A stretch of DNA of 64,000 nucleotides from Halopseudomonas bauzanensis (GTDB lineage: Bacteria > Pseudomonadota > Gammaproteobacteria > Pseudomonadales > Pseudomonadaceae): assembly GCF_900114735.1 (NCBI RefSeq), contig NZ_FOUA01000001.1, positions 221,028 through 285,027 of the forward strand, read 5' to 3'. The notes under the pieces are model-generated. The model did no database searches, was not told the DNA's origin, and was given only the letters and a program-made list of their open reading frames with translations. Below are positions 20,306 to 28,315 of the stretch, piece by piece. The position numbers and the translations under genes are program-made. The first letter of the stretch is position 1; the number at the start of each line of letters is the position of its first letter.

Positions 20306-21154
20306 TCACTCGCGCTCCAGCCGCAGCGTCACCCGCCGATTCTTCGCCCGCCCCTCGGCACTGCTGTTGGCCACCACCGGATACCGCTCACCGTGAAAAC
20401 GGTTAATGAACAGCTCTTCATCCACACCGCGCTCGACCAGATAACCCTGCACCGCCAACACCCGCTGCCGCGACAGCTCCCGGTTGAGCAAGCGATCTCC
20501 GCTGGCGTCCGAGTGCCCATCCAGCAGAATCCGACTTACCTCCGGGTCCGCCTCGATATAGGCCAGCGCCGCATCCAGCATCTGCCGCGCCCGTGCATCC
20601 AGCCCTGCACCACCGGAAGGAAAGCCAATCGCACTGCGGGAAATCTGATCGATATTCATTGGCAGCAGCCCACTGGCACAGGCCTGAAACTCATCCCACG
20701 CCTGCCGGTAACCGACGCTGGAAACCACCACCGTGATCTGCCCCGCATCGCTGATGCTGCCGCGTTGAATGGTCGGCTGCAACCCGGCCGACAGCCCCGC
20801 CAGCATCTGCCCCGCCTGCTGATAGGGCAAGCGCAGCACCGTCGGTCCATTATTGATGGTGCCGGACCCCACCAGCTGTGCCGCCGTGCCCGGCCGCCAC
20901 GGCGGTGCATCATTGAACAACTGCGCCGGCCCCGGCCGCATCAGATTGCTCCAGGCCGACAACTCGAACACCGGTCGCTCCCCCGCCCGCCGCACAAACA
21001 TCGCCTCCCCGTAACCATCGACCTTCTGGCTGAGACGACACTCGAACTTATCCCCATCCACCGTCCACGCCACATTCTCCATGCGAGTCTGGAAAGTCAG
21101 GGCCTGGGCAGGCAAGGCAATACCCAGCAACAGGGCGAGGAAAAGGCGTGGCAA
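20306..21154 (-). CDS. motY: MotY-like OmpA family flagellar stator-associated protein
   Basis: A secreted protein with a signal peptide (PRLFLALLLGIALPAQA), an N-terminal MotY-type domain (about 20-150, with FECRLSQKVDGYGEAMFVRRAG) and a C-terminal OmpA/MotB-like peptidoglycan-binding domain (about 175-280, with ILLDGHSDASGDRLLNRELS and RAKNRRVTLRLE). MotY forms part of the T-ring that holds the flagellar stator in the periplasm. No ATG gives a suitable start. I choose TTG 21154 (282 residues) because GGGAG lies eight bases upstream; GTG 21190 is the alternative. Adjacency to argG as in P. aeruginosa (PA3525/PA3526) supports the name. Confidence 0.82.
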   Translation of the reverse strand: MPRLFLALLLGIALPAQALTFQTRMENVAWTVDGDKFECRLSQKVDGYGEAMFVRRAGERPVFELSAWSNLMRPGPAQLFNDAPPWRPGTAAQLVGSGTINNGPTVLRLPYQQAGQMLAGLSAGLQPTIQRGSISDAGQITVVVSSVGYRQAWDEFQACASGLLPMNIDQISRSAIGFPSGGAGLDARARQMLDAALAYIEADPEVSRILLDGHSDASGDRLLNRELSRQRVLAVQGYLVERGVDEELFINRFHGERYPVVANSSAEGRAKNRRVTLRLERE

Positions 21155-21271
21155 AAGGAAAGCTCCCGCATCAACGGCTACAGGAACCACATCGGCGGGA
21201 GATGGGGAAACTTTAGATTATCGCAGCGGCTTGCAGACAGACTCTCACCTCATTGATTAGCGGAACATCCA

Positions 21272-22195
21272 TTACCGCCGGTCAAACACCTCATCAAGCG
21301 TCCGCGCATCGAGAATGTTATCGGCCCAGCGCTCAAGGTCGACCGAATCAGCCTGCTGCAGGCGCTGCAGAATAGCCTCATCCAGGGGCCCGAAGCGGCG
21401 GGTGAGTTGGCGGGCCAACATGCTGACCTCGCCTTCCTGGCGTCCCTTCTGCATCCCCTTCTCTATGCCTTTCTCCAAACCCTCATTCAACAAACGCTCT
21501 GTCAAACCGACCATTTTGGAGTTCTCCTGCGGGTACCGCGCTTGATATTCGTGCATTTGATTATCGTCCAAGGCTGTGTAGATGTCGATGAAGTCCAAAT
21601 ACTTGCGTTGCTTCTCAGGATCAGGCTCCAATGTGAACAGGCCACGGGTGGCGTACGCGTAGATATCCACCTTCCGGTCTGCAGGCCATTGCATATTCGG
21701 CAGGTTCAACCGTGCCACCAGATTCGAGCTGTTCAAATATGGGTTGGCGTCGAGGTTTGCCAAATCGCACTTCAGGTAATTGAAGCTCAAGTAGGTGAGA
21801 GTGTCGCCGCCCAGTACCAGCGTTTCCGGAATCTTCTGGGCTGCGCGCAGAAAGATAGCCACAGGCACAACCCGGTTGGTCTTGAACATCTCAGACAACT
21901 CCAGGCAATACTGCGCCAATCTGTGAATGGAAAACCGCGCCGGGTTGGTTTCTTCCTCCAGCACGAACAGTAGTGCATCACGCCTGCCATCTGGCCATTC
22001 CACCAGCAGCGGTACATCCAACTCGTGGAAACGATCGCCCAAGCGGCTTTTTAACTGTTCTTGGCGAATCGGCGTAATGCGTACACCCGGGCCCAGATGC
22101 ACGGCTTCCGCCGCGGCAAAAAACTCCAGCGCCTGCTGCGGGTAATCGAGGATCAGGTTCTTGAAATTCTGATCGTGACTGGTGGGACCTGACAT
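21272..22195 (-). CDS. Rpn/DUF4351-type putative nuclease (PD-(D/E)XK, transposase-like)
   Basis: A 307-residue protein. The N-terminal two thirds resemble the Rpn/YhgA-like recombination-promoting nuclease group (FKNLILDYPQQALEFF, ELDVPLLVEWPDGR, LFVLEEETNPARFSIHRLAQYC). The C-terminal part has EKGIEKGMQKGRQEGEVSML and a DUF4351-like helical tail (LARQLTRRFGPLDEAILQRL). Rpn proteins are DNA endonucleases that raise RecA-independent recombination in vitro. The exact catalytic residues are not certain here. It lies at the edge of the accessory island, immediately before IS remnants. Confidence 0.7.
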   Translation of the reverse strand: MSGPTSHDQNFKNLILDYPQQALEFFAAAEAVHLGPGVRITPIRQEQLKSRLGDRFHELDVPLLVEWPDGRRDALLFVLEEETNPARFSIHRLAQYCLELSEMFKTNRVVPVAIFLRAAQKIPETLVLGGDTLTYLSFNYLKCDLANLDANPYLNSSNLVARLNLPNMQWPADRKVDIYAYATRGLFTLEPDPEKQRKYLDFIDIYTALDDNQMHEYQARYPQENSKMVGLTERLLNEGLEKGIEKGMQKGRQEGEVSMLARQLTRRFGPLDEAILQRLQQADSVDLERWADNILDARTLDEVFDRR

Positions 22196-22305
22196 AGGCG
22201 GACCGCTTCAATTAACTGGACATATACCCAGTATCAAGAAGAGCAACCCCAACGGCAAACCGAACAACCAGAAATGTGATGGAATCGAAAAATACGCTTT
22301 TCAGG

Positions 22306-22432
22306 TTGTCGTGCCCCGCTGGAGTGCGACGACAAAGGTTCAAACCCCAGGCGTAGCGCCCGTGCGCTACACCCCGAAACCCGCCCACCTCCTCGCAGTA
22401 TGCGGATTGTCGCGCGCCTGCGCGACGACAAA
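22306..22432. repeat. Cluster of short palindromes (TTGTCG...CGACAA)
   Basis: Three hairpins lie in a gene-free stretch: TTGTCGT...ACGACAA at 22306-22336, GTAGCG...CGCTAC at 22353-22370, and TTGTCG...CGACAA at 22408-22432. The first and third share arms and are distinct from the CCTGGGA family. The 22196-22562 gap holds only these and the hairpin at 22448. Confidence 0.6.
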
Positions 22433-22447
22433 CCCCAGAAACAACAA

Positions 22448-22478
22448 AGCCGCTGCCTGCAAAAGCAGAGCAGCGGCT
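22448..22478 (-). terminator. Terminator-like hairpin
   Basis: AGCCGCTGC (22448-22456) pairs with GCAGCGGCT (22470-22478), with an extra inner TGC/GCA pairing. Read on the minus strand the stem is followed by TTTGTTGTTT. It would stop transcription leaving the IS30 remnant toward the Rpn-like gene. Confidence 0.55.
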
Positions 22479-22562
22479 CAGGGGGCTACTACCTTAGATG
22501 GAGAACGCTAAATCACACCAACTCCTCCTGCTTGGCGTGTTGCTGGTACAGCAAATCAACGA

Positions 22563-23605
22563 TGGTGAGTTCAACCGGTCAGTGCAACTATTTCGTTTAG
22601 TTTCTCAGCTGGTGATAAGTATCTCAACGTTTTCCGTGGGCGTTGATTCAATCGCAAGGCTATTTCATCCAGCTGCGCTTGTGTCCATCCTGATAAGTCT
22701 GCGCCCTTGGGGAAATACTGGCGCAGCAAACGGTTGGTGTTCTCGTTGCTGCCTCTCTGCCAAGGGCTCTGGGGGTCACAGAAGTAGACCTGAACGTCAG
22801 TGGCTACAGTAAATTTTTTGTGGCCACCTAATTCGCCGCCTCGATCCCAGGTTAACGTCTTTTTCAGAGCTGCAGGCAGTTTGTTAACCTCTCTGCAGAG
22901 AGCGGACACAACGCTCTCTGTATCTTTTCCGTTGACCTGTACGAGCATTGTGAATCGCGACTGGCGCTCCACCAGTGTGGCAATATGCGAGTTCTTAGAG
23001 CCCGAGATCAAGTCACCTTCCCAGTGGCCGGGTACTGCACGATCTTCTACTTCAGGCGGACGCTCCCGAATAGAGATGGCATCAACGATACTTGTCTTTC
23101 GCTCCGTCGCCTCTGTGGTCGAATGCTTTGACCTTCGCATCCCTCGCCGAGAACGCAGGTGCTTTACCAGCTCTTTTTTCAGCACACCTCTGGCCTGGAC
23201 AAATAAGCTGCGGTAAATGGTTTCGTGGGATATCTGCATCGCTGAATCGTCCGGGAATTGGCGCTGAAGCCAACCTGATATTTGTTCAGGCGACCAGTCT
23301 AGCTGAAGCTTCTTCGCTACAATTTGCTGAAGCACTTGGTTTTCAGCCAGCAAACACTGTTTGGGCCGCTTCGCTTGATCCCATGCTCTTTTATCTGCGG
23401 TGTTTGCACGATATTTTGTGCGACCACCGTTACGACCAACCTCCCGGCTTACTGTCGAAACGGATCGGTCAATCAATTTGGCTATGTGCCGCAGCGAAAG
23501 CCCGGCAGACAATCCCCGCGAAATCTCTTCTCGCTCCGACAGAGAAAGAACGAGATCGGACCGCGTCCGATTTGGAGGCAAGATACCACCATGAATGGCC
23601 CTGTG
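22563..23605 (-). mobile_element. Truncated IS30-family insertion sequence
   Basis: The remnant keeps the transposase C-terminal four fifths and one end. The likely terminal repeat is TGGTGAGTTCAACCGGTCAG, continuing TGCAAC (22563-22588), which holds the transposase stop codon. The other end is missing: the IS3-family element begins at 23606 in the middle of the transposase N-terminal region. No sequence beyond the IS3 element (25196 onward) restores the missing part, so it was deleted and not only interrupted. Confidence 0.75.
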
Positions 23606-23626
23606 TGTCAACCTGAATCCATACAT
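22571..23626 (-). pseudogene. IS30-family transposase, N-terminally truncated
   Basis: The frame encodes 351 residues, but the first seven codons (MYGFRLT) come from the neighbouring IS3 terminal repeat. True IS30 sequence begins at about HRAIHGGILPP. A second HTH (SEREEISRGL...RSVSTVSREVGRNGG) and the DDE domain are intact: GHWEGDLI (Asp), LTWDRGGEL (Asp) and the final Glu in QRGSNENTNR. The first HTH of about 45 residues seen in full-length relatives is gone, so I call it a fragment that probably cannot recognise its ends normally. Confidence 0.75.
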
Positions 23627-23679
23627 CGGCTCAGTGAGTTAAGCTCAATATCAGAGCCCGAGGTTCAGGAGCCCGTATC

Positions 23680-24084
23680 ATGCCAAAACCGTCAACCGAG
23701 CTGCCCGATCATCAGGTCACGCCGAACCCCAAGCTGGAGAAGCGCACGCGTCGTCAGTTCTCGACCGAGTACAAGCTGCGCATCCTGGCGGAAGCCGATG
23801 CCTGCCAGCATGGTGAGCTCGGACAGCTCTTACGTCGCGAAAAGCTGTATAGCAGCCAGCTGACCACCTGGCGCAAGGAGCTTGCCGAGAGCGGCGTGGA
23901 GAAGCTCCACAAGACCGCCCCGGGGCCGACCCCGAGCAAGACGCCGGAGCAGAAGCGTATTGAGGCACTGGAGCGAGAGAATGCCCGTCTTCAGCAACGG
24001 CTTTCGACCGCCGAAGATTGCCTGTCGCTCCAAAAAAAAGCCTTATCGATGCTCGATCGTCTGAACAATGGGAACGAACCATGA
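23680..24084 (+). CDS. IS3-family transposase OrfA
   Basis: A 134-residue DNA-binding protein. A helix-turn-helix lies at about 26-72 (RRQFSTEYKLRILAEADAC to SSQLTTWRKELAE), followed by a leucine-zipper-like coiled coil (about 90-127, EQKRIEALERENARLQQRLS). It recognises the element ends and regulates transposition in IS3 elements. The stop overlaps the orfB ATG as ATGA at 24081-24084. Confidence 0.88.
   Translation: MPKPSTELPDHQVTPNPKLEKRTRRQFSTEYKLRILAEADACQHGELGQLLRREKLYSSQLTTWRKELAESGVEKLHKTAPGPTPSKTPEQKRIEALERENARLQQRLSTAEDCLSLQKKALSMLDRLNNGNEP
24032..24039 (+). other. Putative -1 frameshift slip site (A8) for OrfAB
   Basis: A run of eight A lies near the end of orfA in CTCCAAAAAAAAGCC. 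The orfA and orfB frames are both open here, and a -1 shift would fuse the OrfA zipper to the OrfB catalytic domain. IS3-family elements commonly make their active transposase this way. Confidence 0.6.
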
Positions 24085-25193
24085 TCACGGTGCTCGAGGA
24101 GCGCCCAGCTCACCTCCCATTGGCCGTGGCCTGTCGAGCTTTGGGCATCAACCGCAGTACGGTGTACGCCTGGCGAAAACGCCGCCATGCGCCTTCTACC
24201 GGGACCTCGACGTCGCGCCGGCACTGCCCGCAGCCCAGAGCCCTATCGGCCGAGGAGCGAGCGCAAATGCTTGAGATTGCGCATAGCGAGCCCTATCGGG
24301 ATCAGCCGGTGTATGAGATCTACCATAACCTGCTGCAGCAAGGGATCTATCTCGGCTCGCTCAGTACCTGGTACCGACAGCTGCGTAAGGCCAAGGAGAG
24401 CGGTGACCGCCGTCCTCAGCGTGCTCCTCAGCACCATGCCGTGCCACGCATCACGGCAAGGGCCGCCAATGAGGCGTGGACGTGGGACATCAGCAAATTG
24501 CCCACACGGCGTCGCGGCGTCTACCTCAACCTCTACGTGGTGCTGGACCTGTACAGCCGCTTCATCGTGGCCTGGATGGTCTCCCACAAGGAGAATGCCG
24601 CCTTGGCTCAGCAGCTCTTCCAGGAGGCCGTGGATCGTTACGGAATCCCGCATGGAGTGTTGACGCTCCACCAGGATCGAGGCTCACCGATGATCGCCCG
24701 GAGCTATCTGGACCTCATGGGAGAGCTGGGGGTGACGTGCAGTCATAGCCGGCCGCGGGTCAGTAACGACAACCCCTTCAGCGAAAGCCAGTTCAAGACC
24801 AGCAAGTACCAGCCCGATTATCCCGGGCGCTTCGAGAGCATCGTCCATGCCCGGCAGTGGTACAGCGCCTACGTGGATTGGTACAACCTGCACCACCATC
24901 ACAGCGGGCTGGCTGGCTTCACGCCGGAGCAGGTCTTCACCGGTCGATATCGCGAGATTGCGGAGGTCCGCCAGCGAGCGCTCGATGACAGCTTCGAGGC
25001 GCATCCCGAGCGGTTTACTCACGGACGCCCCAAGGTAGCGATGCCTCCGGCCAGTGTCTCGATCAATCCTGTCCAGCCCGATGACGACGACCCGGCACCC
25101 TACAGTGTGGTGAACTTCCCGACCCTATCGGCGGCAAGCGACACCGCGACGAAATCGACATTAATTTTTAACGAACTGTCCGAATCAGGTTGA
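24081..25193 (+). CDS. IS3-family transposase OrfB (DDE integrase)
   Basis: 370 residues from ATG 24081. An HTH_21-like N-terminus (ACRALGINRSTVYAWRKR) precedes an rve integrase core: first Asp in WTWDISKLP, second Asp in LHQDRGSPM, Glu in NPFSESQFKT. It ends SESG* inside the right terminal repeat. The frame is intact, so the element may still be active. It acts alone or, more likely, as an OrfAB fusion. Confidence 0.9.
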   Translation: MITVLEERPAHLPLAVACRALGINRSTVYAWRKRRHAPSTGTSTSRRHCPQPRALSAEERAQMLEIAHSEPYRDQPVYEIYHNLLQQGIYLGSLSTWYRQLRKAKESGDRRPQRAPQHHAVPRITARAANEAWTWDISKLPTRRRGVYLNLYVVLDLYSRFIVAWMVSHKENAALAQQLFQEAVDRYGIPHGVLTLHQDRGSPMIARSYLDLMGELGVTCSHSRPRVSNDNPFSESQFKTSKYQPDYPGRFESIVHARQWYSAYVDWYNLHHHHSGLAGFTPEQVFTGRYREIAEVRQRALDDSFEAHPERFTHGRPKVAMPPASVSINPVQPDDDDPAPYSVVNFPTLSAASDTATKSTLIFNELSESG

Positions 25194-25346
25194 CAGGTTC
25201 CGCCATGCGCCTCGGCGCAATCGTCAATCACCGCGAGATGTGCTCGCGGGTCAACTCCATGATCGGGGCACGTTAGAAGGAGCTCGACAAAACGAAACCA
25301 CGCATATAGCATCAAAGTGCCACCAATCTTCTATAGCGAGAACAAA

Positions 25347-25673
25347 ATGGATAGTCTTTTCACTTATATAGGGATTTTTTTAAGCGTAATCGCATTAACG
25401 ATTGCCTTCCTTTCAAAAGGAAATCCACATGGCAGCATGGTAAATTTATTCGTGGGTATAATTCTTATAGGGCTTGGCGCCCTTTCATTCGGTCTATTAT
25501 CAAATTTAACAGAGTTCCTAAATATAATGTTGAGCAACGGCGAGATAGATGAGACCACACACTTCTTATCAAAGCGTAACGCCACTTTATGGCTAAACGC
25601 TTTGCCAGTAGTAACGATGGCTATCGGGGTAAATATTCTTTCCGCATGGTTTCTCGCACCGCGAAACAGCTAA
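25347..25673 (+). CDS. Hypothetical three-helix membrane protein
   Basis: A 108-residue protein from ATG 25347 (MDSLFTYIGIFLS). Three hydrophobic segments lie at about 4-23, 33-55 and 85-102, joined by a polar loop (SNGEIDETTHFLSKRN). I do not recognise the family. Base composition is clearly AT-richer than core genes nearby. It sits between the IS3 element and a DUF6602 gene, on the same strand as the latter but 245 bp away. It could be a phage- or island-type accessory gene. No ribosome-binding site is strong. Confidence 0.5.
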   Translation: MDSLFTYIGIFLSVIALTIAFLSKGNPHGSMVNLFVGIILIGLGALSFGLLSNLTEFLNIMLSNGEIDETTHFLSKRNATLWLNALPVVTMAIGVNILSAWFLAPRNS

Positions 25674-25738
25674 CAGCACTTGCGAGCACTATAAACCCTA
25701 AATTAAAACGACAAACTCGGCTAGACTAAAGTTATAAA

Positions 25739-25816
25739 GCTTTTCCCGCCAATTAGCGAAATGGATTTCTTGCACGCGCTCAAGAAATTGTACAGCGGCG
25801 CCGCTGGGAAAAAAGC
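25739..25816. other. Strongly folded non-coding segment (nested inverted repeats)
   Basis: Three palindromes are nested. An outer pair is GCTTTTCCC (25739) and GGGAAAAAAGC (ending 25816). Inside are a perfect ATTTCTTG/CAAGAAAT hairpin (25765-25788, 8-base loop) and the perfect 14-bp palindrome CAGCGGCGCCGCTG (25793-25806). The segment lies about 100 bp before the DUF6602 gene. It could be a structured leader, a small RNA or a mobile-element end. I see nothing else in 25674-25918. Confidence 0.45.
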
Positions 25817-25918
25817 AAGAATATCGCCAGCACCCTTCAGGAGGCTAACTTGATAAATCATGTACCTACCTAAAAGCATCCCAAGCTTTCATTATCATGT
25901 TCAAACACAGGCTTACGA

Positions 25919-26623
25919 ATGAAACCACTGATTAAATATTGCCAGGGGGCTGTTAAGGCGTTGAGCGCTCAATATGAAATGACCAGTGTATTAGGGCATT
26001 CAGCTACAGCTGGAACGGCACGAGAACGACTTATCCATGATTTCCTCACTGCGCACCTGCCAGAGATGACCAGTGTTGTAAGCGGAATTATTGTGGATTC
26101 GAATGATAAACGATCGAAGCAGCAAGATGTTGTGTTAATGCTTAAATCCATGCCGCGCCTACCATTTGCAAGCGGCCATGATCTAATTTTCCAGGAGGGC
26201 ACCGTTGCAACTTTTGAAATAAAAACTCGCATCACTCCATCTACAATTACAGATATCGCGACCAATATCGAAAGTATTCAAACATTAAAGCCTAGCACGT
26301 TGGCAGGGGTACAGCTGGGCAATCTGGATTGGCCGCACACTAGGATACTGAGTGTGGTTTTAACGTATGAGGGGTCTGATCTGGAAAATATTGAGCAGGA
26401 GCTCATTACACTTTCGCCGACCAGCAGACCGGATGTATATTTAGATCTAACCAAAGGAATTCTTATTAAAAATGAAGGGATCTTGTTTGACCAAGATGGC
26501 TCTGAGCTTTATCTTCGCTTCAATGATCCCGCCATTGGTCTTGCCCGGCTACTCACACTGCTGTCAAAAGTAACCGGCCGTTTAGCTATGCGGGGAGTTA
26601 ATTGGGATGCTTACATATCATAA
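25919..26623 (+). CDS. DUF6602-type nuclease-like protein
   Basis: A 234-residue protein resembling the DUF6602 family. The N-terminal pattern GTARERLIHDFLTAHLPEM, then VVSGIIVDSNDKRSKQQDVV (Asp70) and VATFEIKTRI (Glu100, Lys102), gives a D...ExK arrangement typical of PD-(D/E)XK nucleases. There is no signal peptide or membrane segment. Similar proteins occur scattered in islands beside restriction and defence genes; a role in nucleic-acid cleavage is inference. It is AT-rich, on the opposite strand to the polysaccharide locus, and ends 43 bp from the convergent pglD-like gene. Confidence 0.65.
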   Translation: MKPLIKYCQGAVKALSAQYEMTSVLGHSATAGTARERLIHDFLTAHLPEMTSVVSGIIVDSNDKRSKQQDVVLMLKSMPRLPFASGHDLIFQEGTVATFEIKTRITPSTITDIATNIESIQTLKPSTLAGVQLGNLDWPHTRILSVVLTYEGSDLENIEQELITLSPTSRPDVYLDLTKGILIKNEGILFDQDGSELYLRFNDPAIGLARLLTLLSKVTGRLAMRGVNWDAYIS

Positions 26624-26666
26624 TTACAGTATGCATCTGGCGTAGTAGTCTTGTGATGAATCAAGC

Positions 26667-27242
26667 TCATCTCAAAACAGTGCCAGCCCCATGCACAACC
26701 CCCGCCTCCACCACCACGTTATAGCCACAACTGGAGCCAGCTTGTAACCAGGCCGCAGCACCAACCTTCACACCACCGGCTAGTTGCACCCCCACACCTA
26801 GATGCGAGAAGTCATCCATTACCACATCATGATCAACGGTAGCGTTGCAGTTGATGATCGCCCCTTTCCCTACGGATGACACTGTACCCACCACAGCGCC
26901 GGCCATCACCGCAGTGCCTGCACCGACTGTAGCGCTGGGGCTGACCCAGGCTCGGGGATGAATGATTGAGACCAGTTCGATCCCGGCACGCTCAATCAGC
27001 TGTACCCAGGATTGGCGAACCGAGTTATTACCCACTGCAGCGATAGCTCCCTGGCACTTGCTCGCCCATTCGCCAACAAATTCAGTCTTCCCGACCACCG
27101 GACAATCCAGAGCTGCACTCACAGGCGGCCAGGCATCATCGAGAAAGAGAATATCCTGCCACTCCCCACTCAGTAGCGCAGCCTCGGCTACGGATTTCCC
27201 ATGACCACCCGCTCCCAACACAAGCAGAGTACGATCCATCAT
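26667..27242 (-). CDS. PglD-like sugar O/N-acetyltransferase
   Basis: A 191-residue protein starting at ATG 27242 (MMDRTLLVLGAGGHGKSV; GGAG six bases upstream). The N-terminal Rossmann-like PglD domain is followed by a left-handed beta-helix of hexapeptide repeats (about 95-190, with VSPSATVGAGTAVMAGAVV and NCNATVDHDVVMDDFSHLG). Relatives acetylate the 4-amino group of UDP-sugars such as UDP-bacillosamine precursors. The 4-aminotransferase that usually accompanies it is not adjacent. It overlaps the wbpL-like gene by 4 bp and is the last gene of the polysaccharide operon. Confidence 0.8.
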   Translation of the reverse strand: MMDRTLLVLGAGGHGKSVAEAALLSGEWQDILFLDDAWPPVSAALDCPVVGKTEFVGEWASKCQGAIAAVGNNSVRQSWVQLIERAGIELVSIIHPRAWVSPSATVGAGTAVMAGAVVGTVSSVGKGAIINCNATVDHDVVMDDFSHLGVGVQLAGGVKVGAAAWLQAGSSCGYNVVVEAGVVHGAGTVLR

Positions 27243-28255
27243 GCTTTCTCCAGTTGACCGGCATTGAATCTGACTGCCAGCAACGCCAACGGTAGATAGG
27301 CAATTAAAAGGGCCAACAAGCCGTCGATATAACCAAGTGCGACAACACAGGCCCACGGCAGAAGCCAGAGAATATTGATTGCGAGTACCGCCATGGTGAC
27401 CGGCAAGTGCGCACCGTATTGACGAGACGCATATTGATAAGCATGGCTACGGTGCGCTTCATATACTTTGTCGCCACGCATCAAGCGCCGCAGCAGAGTG
27501 AAAGTTGCATCGAGAACGAACACGCCCAGAAGGATCAACCATGCCCACAATAGCTGTGGTGCAACCCATGCAGCTTGCAATGCCAGACCGCCCAACACCA
27601 CACCGAGAAATCCGCTCCCTGCGTCGCCCATGAATATACGTGCCGGGGGGAAATTCCAAACCAGAAAACCAGCCACGGCCCCAGCCAGTAACAATGGGGG
27701 TGCAGCTAACATCGGCATACCAAGCAACGCATAGAGTAAGGCTCCGCCGGCACAAACCGTAATGGCCTCCACACTGGCAATACCATCAATACCATCCATG
27801 AAGTTGTACAGGTTCAACAACCACACCAACATCAAGGCGGCCAACAAATATCCAATCAGCCCCAAATCAAAACTCGTACCCGCGATGGCCAAACGCGGCA
27901 ATTCGGGTAGCCAAGCCAACAACCAGGCCGCGCCCATGAAATGAGCCAAGAGCCGCCAGCGAGCTGCAATATGCCCATGGTCATCAAGAAAGCCAATCAC
28001 AGCTACCCAGGCGCCCGCCCCCATCAGGCCAATTACCATTGGCCAACTCAACCAACCTTCATACCCTACAACTGGCAATACGGCGAGATAAGCCAACACA
28101 ATCGCCACCCCTCCGCCTCTGGGAGTCGGTATTGAGTGGGAGCTACGGGCGTTGGGGATATCTATCAAACTACGGGACAACGCGTAACGACGAAGCGACC
28201 GCGTTAAGAACCAAGAAACGCCAACTAGAGCCATTAACCACCAATACAAACTCAT
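27239..28255 (-). CDS. WbpL/WecA-like polyprenyl-phosphate sugar-1-phosphate transferase
   Basis: A 338-residue polytopic enzyme of the MraY/WecA family (GT4-type PNPT). Motifs are SSHSIPTPRGGGVAI near residue 40, the Asp pair in GFLDDHGHI, NLYNFMDGIDGIA, and IFMGDAGSGFLG. It starts a repeat unit by moving a sugar-1-phosphate, probably QuiNAc or FucNAc as in P. aeruginosa WbpL, onto undecaprenyl phosphate on the cytosolic face. It follows the wbpV-like gene, the usual WbpL partner, and is coupled to the acetyltransferase gene by an ATGA overlap. Confidence 0.88.
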   Translation of the reverse strand: MSLYWWLMALVGVSWFLTRSLRRYALSRSLIDIPNARSSHSIPTPRGGGVAIVLAYLAVLPVVGYEGWLSWPMVIGLMGAGAWVAVIGFLDDHGHIAARWRLLAHFMGAAWLLAWLPELPRLAIAGTSFDLGLIGYLLAALMLVWLLNLYNFMDGIDGIASVEAITVCAGGALLYALLGMPMLAAPPLLLAGAVAGFLVWNFPPARIFMGDAGSGFLGVVLGGLALQAAWVAPQLLWAWLILLGVFVLDATFTLLRRLMRGDKVYEAHRSHAYQYASRQYGAHLPVTMAVLAINILWLLPWACVVALGYIDGLLALLIAYLPLALLAVRFNAGQLEKA

Positions 28256-28315
28256 GCTTCTACCTTTTGCTTCATCAAATGAGGTTTTGAACGGCTAATT
28301 AGATAAACACTATGC

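Larger units (their letters stand above)
23606..25195 (+). mobile_element. Complete IS3-family insertion sequence, 1590 bp
   Basis: Terminal inverted repeats are TGTCAACCTGAATCC (from 23606) and, at the right end, the inverse of TGTCAACCTGATTCGGAC (ending 25195). They bound overlapping orfA and orfB reading frames with a full DDE domain. The flanking triplets (GTG at 23603-23605, GGT at 25196-25198) are not a direct repeat, so the insertion was followed by a deletion or recombination that removed part of the IS30 target. Confidence 0.88.

Noticed and set aside
22571-23626. Treating the IS30 transposase as a complete gene
   Set aside because: Its first seven codons are IS3 terminal-repeat DNA and the usual N-terminal HTH is absent, so the gene is a fragment even though the frame is open.
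25100-25315. A 71-codon minus-strand frame spanning the right end of the IS3 element
   Set aside because: Half of it is antisense to orfB. The rest (CPDHGVDPRAHLAVIDDC) is intriguing as a possible remnant but too short to assign.
25739-25816. Possible integron attC site
   Set aside because: The nested palindrome lacks the GTTRRRY core and its complement at the ends, and no integrase or cassette array is present.
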